From Chryseobacterium gleum (GTDB lineage: Bacteria; Bacteroidota; Bacteroidia; Flavobacteriales; Weeksellaceae), in contig NZ_LR134289.1 of the NCBI RefSeq assembly GCF_900636535.1, positions 5,047,501 to 5,111,500 on the forward strand: a stretch of 64,000 nucleotides of DNA. The letters are read 5' to 3'. The position numbers and the translations under genes are program-made. The notes beneath the pieces are model-generated. The model was not told the origin of the DNA. It did no database searches and saw only the letters and a program-made list of their open reading frames with translations. Position 1 is the first letter of the stretch. Each line of letters starts with the position of its first letter. Positions 16,463 through 25,868 of this stretch are shown in pieces.

Positions 16463-17143
16463 ATGAAAAAGATTTTTCTAATGCTGACCATTCCTATTTA
16501 CATCTTAATCACTTCTTCAAGCGGTGGTTCTACACCTGCGTGGCAACAGGAAAATGTTTCTTTTCCAATGATGGATCTGGAGATCAATGCAGCGATGAAA
16601 GAACACGACCGACAAAAAGAAATGAGACAGAAGCAGACTGCAAATGCCACTGTGGAAACAGTTAATCAATCACAATGGAAAGATTTCAAGGATAAGATTA
16701 CCAAAGTACAGGACAGGTTACGAATTGTATCATTTGCTGTTCAGGCAATACCAACAGGAATCGCTATGAGCAGAGAGATAACGAAGATTACGGATAATCA
16801 GACCACTATTATTAATGAAATCATTACTGCACCATATTCAATCATAACTGTTCTGCCATCGCAAGTACAGTTTGTGGATGACCTCCAAATGGTCACTCGA
16901 TTAATTACAGGAATCATCCTGTCTTATGGGGCAATCAACCAAATGGAAAAATCGGAACGAAAAATTTTGCTGGATTATGCATTGGATGAAGTCAAAGCAA
17001 TAAGTAGAAACTCTACCCATATGCTTTTAAAGATAAGGGACATCAAAGCAAAGGTCTTACGTAACAAAAGAGCATTCCAGTACTATGTCAACAGAGATAA
17101 ACAAGTTGTGGAAAGTATAATGAATAACATCAAATCTTTTTAA
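16463..17143 (+). CDS. VirB5-like protein, tandem paralogue 2
   Basis: The 226-residue protein has a hydrophobic N-terminus (MKKIFLMLTIPIYILITSS) acting as a signal or anchor. A helical body follows, with a hydrophobic stretch near 145-160 (LITGIILSYGAINQM). The C-terminus VVESIMNNIKSF corresponds to the ending of its neighbours. It lacks the QHPxYA motif of paralogues 1 and 3. It lies 10 bases after one paralogue and 1 base before the next. The role is probably the periplasmic transfer channel, inferred from position. Confidence 0.7.
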   Translation: MKKIFLMLTIPIYILITSSSGGSTPAWQQENVSFPMMDLEINAAMKEHDRQKEMRQKQTANATVETVNQSQWKDFKDKITKVQDRLRIVSFAVQAIPTGIAMSREITKITDNQTTIINEIITAPYSIITVLPSQVQFVDDLQMVTRLITGIILSYGAINQMEKSERKILLDYALDEVKAISRNSTHMLLKIRDIKAKVLRNKRAFQYYVNRDKQVVESIMNNIKSF

Positions 17144-17144
17144 A

Positions 17145-17810
17145 ATGAAAAAAATATTAATACTTGGAGTCGTTGCGTTATCTAGTATTTTAGTAAAAAG
17201 CCAGCAGATTGTTATCAATGATAAACTGTTATCACAAATCACGCTTAATCACGGTGTTCGACTGGCAAGTGAGCAGGCTTTTTTGGATTCCTATGAAAAA
17301 CAAAAGGAGCTGTATGACGAAATCAACAACAAGACAACTCAAATTATTGCGATTCAGGAATACATCTATCAGCAGCTTAAAAATGTCAATTCAGCGCTTA
17401 CACAAAGCAAGAAATTAATCTATCTGTATCAGTATTTAGGAAAGATTGCTACCAATTCCAACAAGATGCTGGATCTGTCGGCACAACATCCTGAATATGC
17501 AGTTCTGGTTTCAAAGTACTATACTGAAATTGGTAAACAGGTTATTAAACTCCAACAGGAAGTTACCCAAGATGTCTTGAACGAAGACAAAGATTTCCTG
17601 ATGGATGCAATGGACAGAGAAATGCTGATTGAGAAAGTTTTTACAAGGGTAAGAAATATCAATGGGAATATCCTTTATATCATTTTACGATTAGAGAATG
17701 CCAAGAAAATCCCATATCTGTTCCAAGTCCCTGTACTAAGAAATTACCTCAATGTCGATAAGGCGATTGTCGGTGATATTATTCAAAAATACAAACACCT
17801 ATTCAACTAA
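17145..17810 (+). CDS. VirB5-like secreted protein, tandem paralogue 3
   Basis: The 221-residue protein has a signal peptide (MKKILILGVVALSSILVKSQ). The helical body contains LYQYLGKIATNSNKMLDLSAQHPEYAVL, matching paralogue 1 in spacing. The C-terminus is KAIVGDIIQKYKHLFN. It starts 1 base after the previous stop (TAAAATG) and is followed within 4 bases by the next gene. The duplication with paralogue 1 is clear at the protein level. The role is as above, by inference. Confidence 0.75.
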   Translation: MKKILILGVVALSSILVKSQQIVINDKLLSQITLNHGVRLASEQAFLDSYEKQKELYDEINNKTTQIIAIQEYIYQQLKNVNSALTQSKKLIYLYQYLGKIATNSNKMLDLSAQHPEYAVLVSKYYTEIGKQVIKLQQEVTQDVLNEDKDFLMDAMDREMLIEKVFTRVRNINGNILYIILRLENAKKIPYLFQVPVLRNYLNVDKAIVGDIIQKYKHLFN

Positions 17811-17814
17811 AACT

Positions 17815-18642
17815 ATGGAAAATCTACTTAAAAAAGGAAAACTTTTTCTCTTACTACTAGTTGCGGTAAATGGCTTTGGACAAAGTGTGAAAAGATTGAA
17901 TGACCCTGCAATTGTTGCGCAGCATAAAAGGATGACTTTTGAAAGCTGGGGTGATTGGCGTCCTTATCCTAAATATTTTCTGGGTATTCAAACCAATTTT
18001 GCTTATGCAACAGTTTGGGGAATGTGGGCTCCTAAAATTAACAGGGATTATAAAGATGGTGATGATATAAGACCTCTGAAACCAACCGGAGAACAGAATA
18101 TACGATTTGCTCAACTGAAATTTCAGGAAGAAGAAGCGAAGAAGATCAAAGCTGCTTCCGATACAATTTATAAGAGAAGTGTTCAGGATCTTGCCCATTG
18201 GACTTCTGCTACGGTCGATGCAGACCCGCTCTGGCTTTTATACTACAAGCGAATGCTGAAACCCATCACAGAGTTTCCAGACACACCACAGAATTTTATT
18301 GAATGGAGACTGAAAGATCAGCAGACTTATGAAACACTCAATACGACTGGTACATTGAAAAGACTGCAGGAAGAACTTGATCTCATTAAAGATAAGTATT
18401 CTATGTCCCGCTCAATGGATATGCCAAGAGGAAAACGCTTTGTAATGTATCACGAAACGCTTATGAAATGGAGAAAATTTGTTCAGGAATTAAGAAAGCA
18501 TAATAACAAAACGACTTTGCTTATGGATTACAAAAATATACTGAATAGCCATTTACCCACAGCTTTACCGACGCAATGGGCACCTGCTTCAGATAGACAG
18601 ATTGTTCAAAATGTGATGCAGCAATACAAACACAGATACTAA
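17815..18642 (+). CDS. Secreted tra-operon protein with the same C-terminal motif (paralogue 4, divergent)
   Basis: The ATG at 17815 (MENLLKKGKLFLLLLVAVNGFGQS) follows the previous stop by 4 bases and gives a proper signal peptide; a start at 17752 would lie inside the previous gene. The 275-residue product has a distinct aromatic N-terminal domain (FESWGDWRPYPKYFLGIQ, then WGMWAP). A charged helical region follows. The ending RQIVQNVMQQYKHRY aligns with the C-termini of the three preceding proteins. It is probably periplasmic. It ends 1 base before traJ. Confidence 0.75.
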   Translation: MENLLKKGKLFLLLLVAVNGFGQSVKRLNDPAIVAQHKRMTFESWGDWRPYPKYFLGIQTNFAYATVWGMWAPKINRDYKDGDDIRPLKPTGEQNIRFAQLKFQEEEAKKIKAASDTIYKRSVQDLAHWTSATVDADPLWLLYYKRMLKPITEFPDTPQNFIEWRLKDQQTYETLNTTGTLKRLQEELDLIKDKYSMSRSMDMPRGKRFVMYHETLMKWRKFVQELRKHNNKTTLLMDYKNILNSHLPTALPTQWAPASDRQIVQNVMQQYKHRY

Positions 18643-18643
18643 T

Positions 18644-19879
18644 ATGAATAGAAAATTGACATACTTTTTTTGCCTCTTTGCAATAGGATTACCAATAATG
18701 GGCTTTGCCCAGACCGATAGTGATTACAGCAATCTGTTGCAGTTTTTAAAAGGCGACGGTGCTTTTGAAAAATGGTTTATGGAGGTGTTTACTAAATTGG
18801 ACAACAGTGTACAGGATAGTGCGGAAGGTTCAGCTTTGGTAGGACGGGCTATAGGCGGATTGGGAGCATTGATGTATCTAGGATATATGGGATGGCAGAT
18901 GGCAGCCGGAGATCGCGAATGGGAAATTGTACCAATGCTAAAACCTATTTTAATTGGATTCACACTGATTTACTGGACTGGATTTGTCAATCTAATTCAG
19001 GCACCTTTTGAAGCCATTGCAGAACCGGGGATAGCCATCTTTAGTGACATCGAATCTGAGGTAAACGATTTGAGAATTGAAAGGTTCAAAAAACAACAGC
19101 AATTGTTGGATGCAGTCATCAGGTTAAATGCTGAAGAGGATGCCAAGCAGGAAGTAATCAATAATACCAGCGAGGATGTGGACGATTCGTGGTATGATAT
19201 CAGCGAAGGCATTGATAAACTGTTGCAACCTATCAAGGAATGGCAGATCCGAATGGAGTTTCAATTACAAAAATTAGTGGCAGAAGTCATTGAGTTTATA
19301 TGTTTATCCATACTAAGAATTTGTGTTTATCTCATCTTCTTTATCCAAAAAATATGGGCATATATATTAATAATTCTTGGCCCTATTGCAGTGGGAATGT
19401 CAATGATTCCCGGATTTGAAAATTCTTTATACAGTTGGGTTTCAAAATTCATCAATATCAACCTGTACACTTTTGTTGCCTATACTATTATCAATATTGG
19501 ACAACAGCTGATCGCATCAGGCTATACAATGGAGATTGAACGATATGATACGCTTTTAACCAATGGAATTATTACCAATTTGGATGCTTTAATGGTTTAC
19601 GTGTCAAATTCCGGAATGATCTACAATCAACTCTTTACCTGTGTGGCTTATATCGTCACAGGCATTGGAGTTCTGATGACCCCAACCATTGCCGACACAA
19701 TTGTTACTGCAGGTGGAGCAGGGGCGATGACCAAAATGAAAAGTGCAGCAGGCAGAATTGCAAGCGGTGCAAAAACAGCGGTTTTGGCGGTCAAGACAGG
19801 CGGAGCATCCGCAGTGAAGTCTGCGGCGGCTGCTTCTGCATCAGGGAGGGTAAATGATGCAATGAAAAATAAAAAGTAA
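18644..19879 (+). CDS. traJ: TraJ, VirB6-like polytopic membrane protein
   Basis: The 411-residue protein has a signal sequence and several membrane helices (near 65-85, 100-118, 225-260 and 325-350). The pattern LKPILIGFTLIYWTGFVNLIQAPFEAIAEPG is typical of Bacteroidota TraJ. A charged loop (about 125-195) precedes the second membrane block. The C-terminal tail is rich in Ala and Gly (SAAGRIASGAK). VirB6-like proteins form the inner-membrane part of the DNA channel. It lies 1 base after the preceding gene. Confidence 0.88.
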   Translation: MNRKLTYFFCLFAIGLPIMGFAQTDSDYSNLLQFLKGDGAFEKWFMEVFTKLDNSVQDSAEGSALVGRAIGGLGALMYLGYMGWQMAAGDREWEIVPMLKPILIGFTLIYWTGFVNLIQAPFEAIAEPGIAIFSDIESEVNDLRIERFKKQQQLLDAVIRLNAEEDAKQEVINNTSEDVDDSWYDISEGIDKLLQPIKEWQIRMEFQLQKLVAEVIEFICLSILRICVYLIFFIQKIWAYILIILGPIAVGMSMIPGFENSLYSWVSKFININLYTFVAYTIINIGQQLIASGYTMEIERYDTLLTNGIITNLDALMVYVSNSGMIYNQLFTCVAYIVTGIGVLMTPTIADTIVTAGGAGAMTKMKSAAGRIASGAKTAVLAVKTGGASAVKSAAAASASGRVNDAMKNKK

Positions 19880-19900
19880 TCAGACTAAAAAAATTCGAGA

Positions 19901-20515
19901 ATGCTTATAAAAAATATAGAACAAAGAATTAAGATCAACAAGGTGGTTTCATTGGGAGCGATTGTATTTGCTGTCTTTATCATTATTGCAGGGTTTTTAT
20001 TTGCCTACAAAATGATTCAGGATTCAAGAAAGTCAATTTATATTCTTGATAACGGAGTTCCGGTACTTGCCAAGCAGACCGATGTGCTTCTGAACAGACC
20101 TGTGGAATATAAAGCCCAAATCGAATTATTCCACAGATTATTTTTTACGCTGGCTCCTGACGACTCCTATATCAAGGAAAATATCCAAAAATCATTATAC
20201 CTCATTGATGATAGTGGAAAAAAAGAATACACCAATCTAAGGGAAAAGGGATTTTACAATCAGATCGTTGCTTCCAGCTCAATGGTCAGCATTCATACTG
20301 ATTCTATTACTCTGAATATGGAAAACAAGAAATTCCAGTATTTCGGAAAACAGATGATCACCAGAAAATCTTCTGTCATTACCCGAAAATTATTTACTGA
20401 AGGTTTCTTTGATGACATTATACGAAGTCCCAACAATCCGCACGGTGTTCTTCTTAAAAACTGGCGGATCATCAATAACGAAGAACTCTCTAACCAAAAT
20501 AAAAACTCTTATTAA
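19901..20515 (+). CDS. traK: TraK, VirB8-like assembly protein
   Basis: The 204-residue protein has a short cytoplasmic N-terminus and one membrane helix (about 17-38). The periplasmic domain has ELFHRLFFTLAPDDSYI, characteristic of TraK. VirB8-like proteins nucleate the channel at the inner membrane. It lies 21 bases after traJ and 1 base before traL, as in related elements. Length and order both fit. Confidence 0.88.
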   Translation: MLIKNIEQRIKINKVVSLGAIVFAVFIIIAGFLFAYKMIQDSRKSIYILDNGVPVLAKQTDVLLNRPVEYKAQIELFHRLFFTLAPDDSYIKENIQKSLYLIDDSGKKEYTNLREKGFYNQIVASSSMVSIHTDSITLNMENKKFQYFGKQMITRKSSVITRKLFTEGFFDDIIRSPNNPHGVLLKNWRIINNEELSNQNKNSY

Positions 20516-20516
20516 A

Positions 20517-20870
20517 ATGAATGCTTTTGTTAAAAAGATTGGGCAGAAATGGTTTGCCTGGACAGTCAAAAACCCTAAGGAATTTTTTATGTATTCGATG
20601 GCTTTCCTATCAGTTTCCTTCATCATATCAATTGTGCAAGGAATATTCTTTCCTTCTGATATGACATTTAAAATCAAGCCTCCTGTGCTTTATTCCAAAA
20701 GTTCGGTAGGTCAAAATACTTTAAAAAGTAATGATAAGGAAATGAAAAAAATAGTGGTTGAACTCCAGTCACTCAAAGTAAAAAGAGATCAGCAAAAACT
20801 ACGGAAAGATGACAGCCTTAGAATAGAATATCTGTTTAACCAATACCAACACTTAAAAAATGGACATTAA
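20517..20870 (+). CDS. traL: TraL-like small membrane protein (DUF3989)
   Basis: The ATG at 20517 is one base after the traK stop; a longer frame from 20409 would lie inside traK. The 117-residue protein has one membrane helix near 27-45 (FFMYSMAFLSVSFIISIVQG). A charged C-terminal coiled region follows (MKKIVVELQSLKVKRDQQK). Size, topology and position between TraK and TraM match TraL/DUF3989. It overlaps traM by 11 bases. Confidence 0.75.
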   Translation: MNAFVKKIGQKWFAWTVKNPKEFFMYSMAFLSVSFIISIVQGIFFPSDMTFKIKPPVLYSKSSVGQNTLKSNDKEMKKIVVELQSLKVKRDQQKLRKDDSLRIEYLFNQYQHLKNGH

Positions 20871-22071
20871 TAAAATCAACTTTAAAGAAAAGAAATATGT
20901 TCTGCCACTCCTTGCTCTGCCGTTCGTTTGTCTTTTTGCATATGTAGGTGCTCAATTTATGAAAGAAGATAAACCTGCAGACAAACCGAAAGAGCTTTCT
21001 ATGTCACTTGGTGAATCTCAGGATTCCATTATGACCAAAAATGATGCGTATGATGCATTCTTTAAAAAGGAGGATAACAGAACAATGCTTGGAGGATTGG
21101 ACAAGGAACAGGATAGTCTGCTAAGCTATGACGACCAATTGTCGTTAGCTCAGAAAAGAAGGATTGATTCTTTAAAAGCTGTCAATTCAAGGCAGAGTCA
21201 ATATGAGACCACAGGAAATCCATCATCCTATTATGATCCTAAGCAGGGTAAAGAAGATCAGGACTATAAAAGATCAACTGAGATTATTAAAATGCTAAAT
21301 GACAAATCCTACGGAAAAGCAGAAGATAATATTCAGATTATAAAGCCTAAAACAAAAGAACAAAATACACAGCAAGATCCTGTAAAATATCTAAAGCAGC
21401 AAATGCTGGTGATGGATTCTTTAGAGAAAGCAAGAGATCCCGAGTATCAAAGCAAGCTGGCGGCTGAACAAAAGTTAAAAGCCAATAAAGAAAAGATGGA
21501 CGAGTTCCTTAACTCTACTTTCAACGTCAGTAAGTCTGGTATCAATAATGACTTCAACGCCATTTATAAAGACAAGGAAAATAGTTTTATCAAGGCTGTT
21601 ATCGATGAAAACAACAAAGGATTTTTAGGAAGCAGGATTAGATTCAGGTTGCTGGAAGACATCTTTGTTGGAAACAGAAAGATCAGTAAAGGTTCCATTT
21701 TATATTGTCAGATTTCTGGATTTACAATGCAGCGAGTTGACTTGAAAATCATTTCGGTATTTGCTAAGGGAGAGATCTTTCCAATCAACCTATCTATCTA
21801 CGATGTTGATGGTATGAAAGGATTGTATGTTCCACAAAGTGTTTTTAGAGATATGATCCGTGAAATGGGAAGCAATTCTGTGCAAGGAACACAGATGGAT
21901 ATGGGAGGAGAAGGATTTTTTACCACCATTGGTTCCAAATTATTTACGTCCACCTCCAAATCGATTGCGAATCTCATTAAAACCAACAAAGCCAAATTGA
22001 AATACAACTCTTATGTATTTCTGATTGACGAAAAACAATTGAAAGAGTCACAAAACCAACCAAAACCTTAA
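20860..22071 (+). CDS. traM: TraM, VirB10-like channel protein
   Basis: The 403-residue protein has an N-terminal membrane helix (about 13-30, VLPLLALPFVCLFAYVGAQF). A charged proline-poor linker follows. The C-terminal beta-rich domain (about 240-395) contains IRFRLLEDIFVGNRKISKGSILYCQISGF, the Bacteroidota TraM pattern. VirB10-like proteins span both membranes and couple ATP hydrolysis to channel opening. The start overlaps traL by 11 bases. Confidence 0.9.
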   Translation: MDINKINFKEKKYVLPLLALPFVCLFAYVGAQFMKEDKPADKPKELSMSLGESQDSIMTKNDAYDAFFKKEDNRTMLGGLDKEQDSLLSYDDQLSLAQKRRIDSLKAVNSRQSQYETTGNPSSYYDPKQGKEDQDYKRSTEIIKMLNDKSYGKAEDNIQIIKPKTKEQNTQQDPVKYLKQQMLVMDSLEKARDPEYQSKLAAEQKLKANKEKMDEFLNSTFNVSKSGINNDFNAIYKDKENSFIKAVIDENNKGFLGSRIRFRLLEDIFVGNRKISKGSILYCQISGFTMQRVDLKIISVFAKGEIFPINLSIYDVDGMKGLYVPQSVFRDMIREMGSNSVQGTQMDMGGEGFFTTIGSKLFTSTSKSIANLIKTNKAKLKYNSYVFLIDEKQLKESQNQPKP

Positions 22072-22076
22072 AAGCA

Positions 22077-22943
22077 ATGAAATCATTTTTATATACACTT
22101 TTACTATTTACTGTTACACTCAATGCACAGACAGCAACAAAAGAACAAATTATTTCTGACCTGCCAGAAATAGAAATCACAGAGGGAGTCAATCTGCATA
22201 TTATTTCTCCGGAACCTATCCAGTACGTTGATCTGTCTACAGAAAAACTGACAGGAGATTTACCGACGACCAATATTGCAAGAATCAAAATTACAGACAG
22301 CCAAACATCTGAAGAAAAAGATAAAAAGAAAAAGACCTCCATCTTTTTTAATGGAAATCAAGTCGGAATTATTACCGTTGTGGGGCAATCTTTTATTGCA
22401 CAGTATAAAGCGGTTTACAGACATTCTGAAAACTTAAATACAATTACCAATATACATATTCAGCCAGAAGCGATGCAGCCCATTGAATTTGATAAAATGG
22501 TGTTCTCTAACCTTGAACTCAGAAAATTTGCAATGGGAATTATTCAGAAGAAATCTGAAGGTAATCCAATCAGGGAAGAGAAAAATCTCAAACTTAGTTT
22601 CCAGCTCAACAATGTGTATGTCATTAGTGATTACATCTTTCTTGATATGACCTTTAAAAATAACTCTAATCTGAGCTATGATATTGAGGCGTTAAAATTT
22701 TCCATAGAGGATAAAAAAATCCATAAGGCTACAAATAGCCAAAGCATCGAGATGACGCCACTTTTTCAGTTGAATCCTCAAAAACATTTCAAGAAGAATT
22801 TCAGAAATATTTTTGTGTTCAAAAAGTTCACTTACCCGAATTCTAAGGTAATGATGATAAGGTTGATTGAAGAACAGCTGTCGGGTAGAACCATTGAAAT
22901 GAAAGTTAATTATTCTGACATTCTAAAAGCTGATACTTTCTAG
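22077..22943 (+). CDS. traN: TraN, VirB9-like protein (DUF4138)
   Basis: The 288-residue protein has a signal peptide (MKSFLYTLLLFTVTLNAQ). The family segments LPEIEITEGVNLHIISPEPIQYVDLS and, near 200, LDMTFKNNSNLSYDIEALKFSIEDKK are present. The middle contains FFNGNQVGIITVVGQSFIAQYK. TraN is the periplasmic or outer-membrane partner of TraM. It starts 5 bases after traM. TraO, TraP and TraQ are not found after it; a coupling-protein gene follows instead. Confidence 0.88.
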   Translation: MKSFLYTLLLFTVTLNAQTATKEQIISDLPEIEITEGVNLHIISPEPIQYVDLSTEKLTGDLPTTNIARIKITDSQTSEEKDKKKKTSIFFNGNQVGIITVVGQSFIAQYKAVYRHSENLNTITNIHIQPEAMQPIEFDKMVFSNLELRKFAMGIIQKKSEGNPIREEKNLKLSFQLNNVYVISDYIFLDMTFKNNSNLSYDIEALKFSIEDKKIHKATNSQSIEMTPLFQLNPQKHFKKNFRNIFVFKKFTYPNSKVMMIRLIEEQLSGRTIEMKVNYSDILKADTF

Positions 22944-22992
22944 GCGGAAGTTCCGCTTACCATTAATTAATATGAAACTATAATAAACTGCT

Positions 22993-24981
22993 ATGCAAGA
23001 ACAACAACATCAAATTAAAATCTATGGATTCCTGCAAAAGGTGGTCTATGCTGTAGTTGCATTGGATTGTGCTTCGCTGTTTTATCTGAATGCTGATGTT
23101 CCTGTAGTTTCCAATTTATTGAAGAACTTCTCTAAAATGAGTTTCATTTATCCTCCCATCAATGCAAAATTTGCCACGGTGGTTTTGATTGGATTGGTTG
23201 CTGTTGGAACAAAAGCTAAGAAGAAGAGAGACCTTAATATATACACAAAGATTGGAATTCCAATAGTGTTAGGGTTATTGATGATTTTCTCATCCTTGAT
23301 CTGGCAGGATGAAGCTGGAAATAGAGAGCTTCCGCATATCTTTCCGGGGCTTAATTTTTATCAAATCATCTATGCAGTTCTTTCTTTTTTAGGAGCAGTT
23401 ATTCTTCAGATGGGAGCAGACAGTATTTCTAAATTGATGCAGCAGAAAATGGGAAAAGACCGATGGAATGTTGAAGAAGAATCTTTTGATCAAAACAAAG
23501 AACTTGTAAACACGGATACTTCTATCAATATCCCTTATATTTTTAGATATAATAACAAAACCTATGAAGGCTATATTAATATCGACCCTTTTAGAGGAAC
23601 AATTGTAATCGGAGTACCTGGCTCTGGAAAATCATTTGGGGTTATTAATCCATCTATTAGACAAATGATTGCTAAAGGATTTTGTCTTTGCATTTACGAT
23701 TTTAAGTTTCCTGACCTGGCGCAAATTGCTTATTATCATTACTTATTGAAAAAAAGTAGAGAATCAGATTACAATTACAGTTTTCATATTATCAATCTTA
23801 ATGAAGTAGAAAAATCAAGAAGAGTAAATCCGTTCCATAAAAAGTACATTCAAACATTGGCTGAAGCTCAGGAAATGGCTGAATCTATGGTTTCTTCATT
23901 GCAAAAAGGAGGATCCAGCTCAGGAGGAGGTTCCGAAGCTTTTTTTACTCAATCGGCAATTAACTTTCTTTCATCTTGTGTCTACTTTTTTGCTACGTTG
24001 GAAAATGGGAAATATTCAGATCTGCCGCATATTCTATCTTTTATGAACCGCAGTTATAAAGAGATCTTTGATACACTTTTTACCAATGAAGAGATTCTTT
24101 CCTTGCTTTCACCATTCAAAACAGCCTATGACAACAAGGCTTTTGATCAGTTGGAAGGACAAATTGGAACTTTGAAAATCTTTCTTTCCCGATTGGCAAC
24201 TAAAGAGAGTTTTTGGGTATTCTCAGGAGATGAAGTTGAGCTTAAAATAACAGATAAGCAAAATCCTTCAATTCTGATTTTAGCTTCTGATCCGAGCACA
24301 CAGGACATTAATTCAGCCTTATACTCTTCAATTCTTAATAGGACCTTACGCCAAATCAATTCTAAACATAATTTACCTGGTGGAATTATTGGCGATGAAT
24401 TCCCAACAATATACATTCATAAAATTGACAATATAATAGCAACAGCAAGAAGTAACAAGATAGCTGTTTTATTAGGGCTTCAGGAAATTCCACAGCTTCG
24501 ACAGTTTTATAAAAAGGAAGTCGCGGATACTATTTCAGCGATTGTCGGAAATGTTCTTTCCGGTTCTGTAAGAAATAAAAATACCTTGGATTGGCTTGAA
24601 AAATTGTTCGGAAAAATTAAACAAAAGTCTTACTCCCAATCTATTTCGCAGCAAGGAACATCGACCAGCATCAATGAAAAAATGGACTTTATGATTCCTG
24701 CAGGAAAAATTGCTGCACTCAAAACCGGTGAAATGGTTGGAATGATTGCGCAAGGAGAAGAGAACAGTAGTGAGGAATATAAAACTTCTGCAATAAGAGG
24801 AAAAATCAATCTTGATATGAAAGCTATCAAGGAGGAAGAACAAAACTATGTAGCTATGCCTAATTACTATTCATTCGTCGATAAAAAGGGCAATAATCGT
24901 AAAGAAGAAGTTCTGATGACCAATTTTAGAAAAATAAATAGAGAGGTGGAACTCATCGTAAACGAAAATATTAAAGATTAA
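22993..24981 (+). CDS. VirD4-type coupling protein (T4CP)
   Basis: The 662-residue protein has membrane helices near 15-35, 55-75, 85-100 and 120-145. A cytoplasmic ATPase domain follows, with Walker A GVPGSGKS (207-214) and Walker B GGIIGDE (D468, E469). Between these are LNEVEKSRRVNPF and an arm rich in Ser and Gly (GGSSSGGGSEAFF). T4CPs receive the relaxase-DNA complex and pass it to the channel. Bacteroidota annotations sometimes call this gene mobC or traG. It follows traN by 49 bases and precedes the M23 peptidase by 16. Confidence 0.9.
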   Translation: MQEQQHQIKIYGFLQKVVYAVVALDCASLFYLNADVPVVSNLLKNFSKMSFIYPPINAKFATVVLIGLVAVGTKAKKKRDLNIYTKIGIPIVLGLLMIFSSLIWQDEAGNRELPHIFPGLNFYQIIYAVLSFLGAVILQMGADSISKLMQQKMGKDRWNVEEESFDQNKELVNTDTSINIPYIFRYNNKTYEGYINIDPFRGTIVIGVPGSGKSFGVINPSIRQMIAKGFCLCIYDFKFPDLAQIAYYHYLLKKSRESDYNYSFHIINLNEVEKSRRVNPFHKKYIQTLAEAQEMAESMVSSLQKGGSSSGGGSEAFFTQSAINFLSSCVYFFATLENGKYSDLPHILSFMNRSYKEIFDTLFTNEEILSLLSPFKTAYDNKAFDQLEGQIGTLKIFLSRLATKESFWVFSGDEVELKITDKQNPSILILASDPSTQDINSALYSSILNRTLRQINSKHNLPGGIIGDEFPTIYIHKIDNIIATARSNKIAVLLGLQEIPQLRQFYKKEVADTISAIVGNVLSGSVRNKNTLDWLEKLFGKIKQKSYSQSISQQGTSTSINEKMDFMIPAGKIAALKTGEMVGMIAQGEENSSEEYKTSAIRGKINLDMKAIKEEEQNYVAMPNYYSFVDKKGNNRKEEVLMTNFRKINREVELIVNENIKD

Positions 24982-24997
24982 TACAGTGGGATTAAAA

Positions 24998-25855
24998 ATG
25001 AAAAATATAATAACAGTGCTGTTTTTAGGTTGCTATTCGTTGGTTTTTACACAGTTCAATACACTGACTCCTAAAAAGGTTACATCCAACGAGATTCTTA
25101 AAGAACAACAAAGTTTTCAGAAGCAATCTACCTTCAAAATAGAAAAGGAGCAAAAAAGCATTATTAACAGACTTTTCAATGCTCCAACTAAAAAAAATCT
25201 GAAAAAGGAGATTGATTCTCTGAAGACATTAATGCTTCGTTACAATGTATCAAGAATTGAGGAAAGTAAGGCAGACTCAAAAATCGATAATGACTCACTC
25301 TTACAAAACTATAAAAAGCAATCAACAAATCTGGAAAATTCAAATACAGAAAAGCGTATTAAAAAGTTTGATTTCGTTAATGAAGAGGAATCTATCTCAA
25401 AAATAAGTATGCCACTTAACAATAGGATGATGGTTACTTCTCCTTTCGGATGGCGGGTTCATCCTATTTTTGGAGCTAATAAATTACACAACGGTGCAGA
25501 TTTTAAAGCCAACTATGAAAATGTATATGCTGTTTTAGATGGAGTTGTAATTGCATCGGGTTGGGATTTAGGTGGAGGAGGGAATTATATTAAAATCAGG
25601 CATTCTAATTCATTTATAACCTCATATCTCCACCTTTCAGAAATGTATTACAAAGCTGGAGAATTTGTAAAAGCCGGATTCATCATTGCAAAAAGTGGGA
25701 ATACCGGAAATTCTACCGGCGCGCATCTTCATTTTTCAGTGACAGAAAATGGAAAATACATTAACCCCATCCGATTTCTAAATGATCTTATTAATGCCAA
25801 TAATTTAATTGCCAACTACTATGAATCACGAGCAAACTCATACAACCAACATTAA
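24998..25855 (+). CDS. M23-family peptidoglycan endopeptidase of the transfer apparatus
   Basis: The ATG at 24998 (MKNIITVLFLGCYSLVFTQ) gives a signal peptide; an in-frame GTG at 24986 is less likely. The 285-residue protein has a charged coiled region to about 140. The M23/LytM domain (about 145-270) has the zinc motifs HNGADFKA (H164, D168) and HLHFS (H243, H245). It probably opens the cell wall locally for the conjugation channel, the role that lytic transglycosylases play elsewhere. It overlaps nothing and is followed within 13 bases by the next gene. Confidence 0.88.
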   Translation: MKNIITVLFLGCYSLVFTQFNTLTPKKVTSNEILKEQQSFQKQSTFKIEKEQKSIINRLFNAPTKKNLKKEIDSLKTLMLRYNVSRIEESKADSKIDNDSLLQNYKKQSTNLENSNTEKRIKKFDFVNEEESISKISMPLNNRMMVTSPFGWRVHPIFGANKLHNGADFKANYENVYAVLDGVVIASGWDLGGGGNYIKIRHSNSFITSYLHLSEMYYKAGEFVKAGFIIAKSGNTGNSTGAHLHFSVTENGKYINPIRFLNDLINANNLIANYYESRANSYNQH

Positions 25856-25868
25856 ACTTCTAAACATT

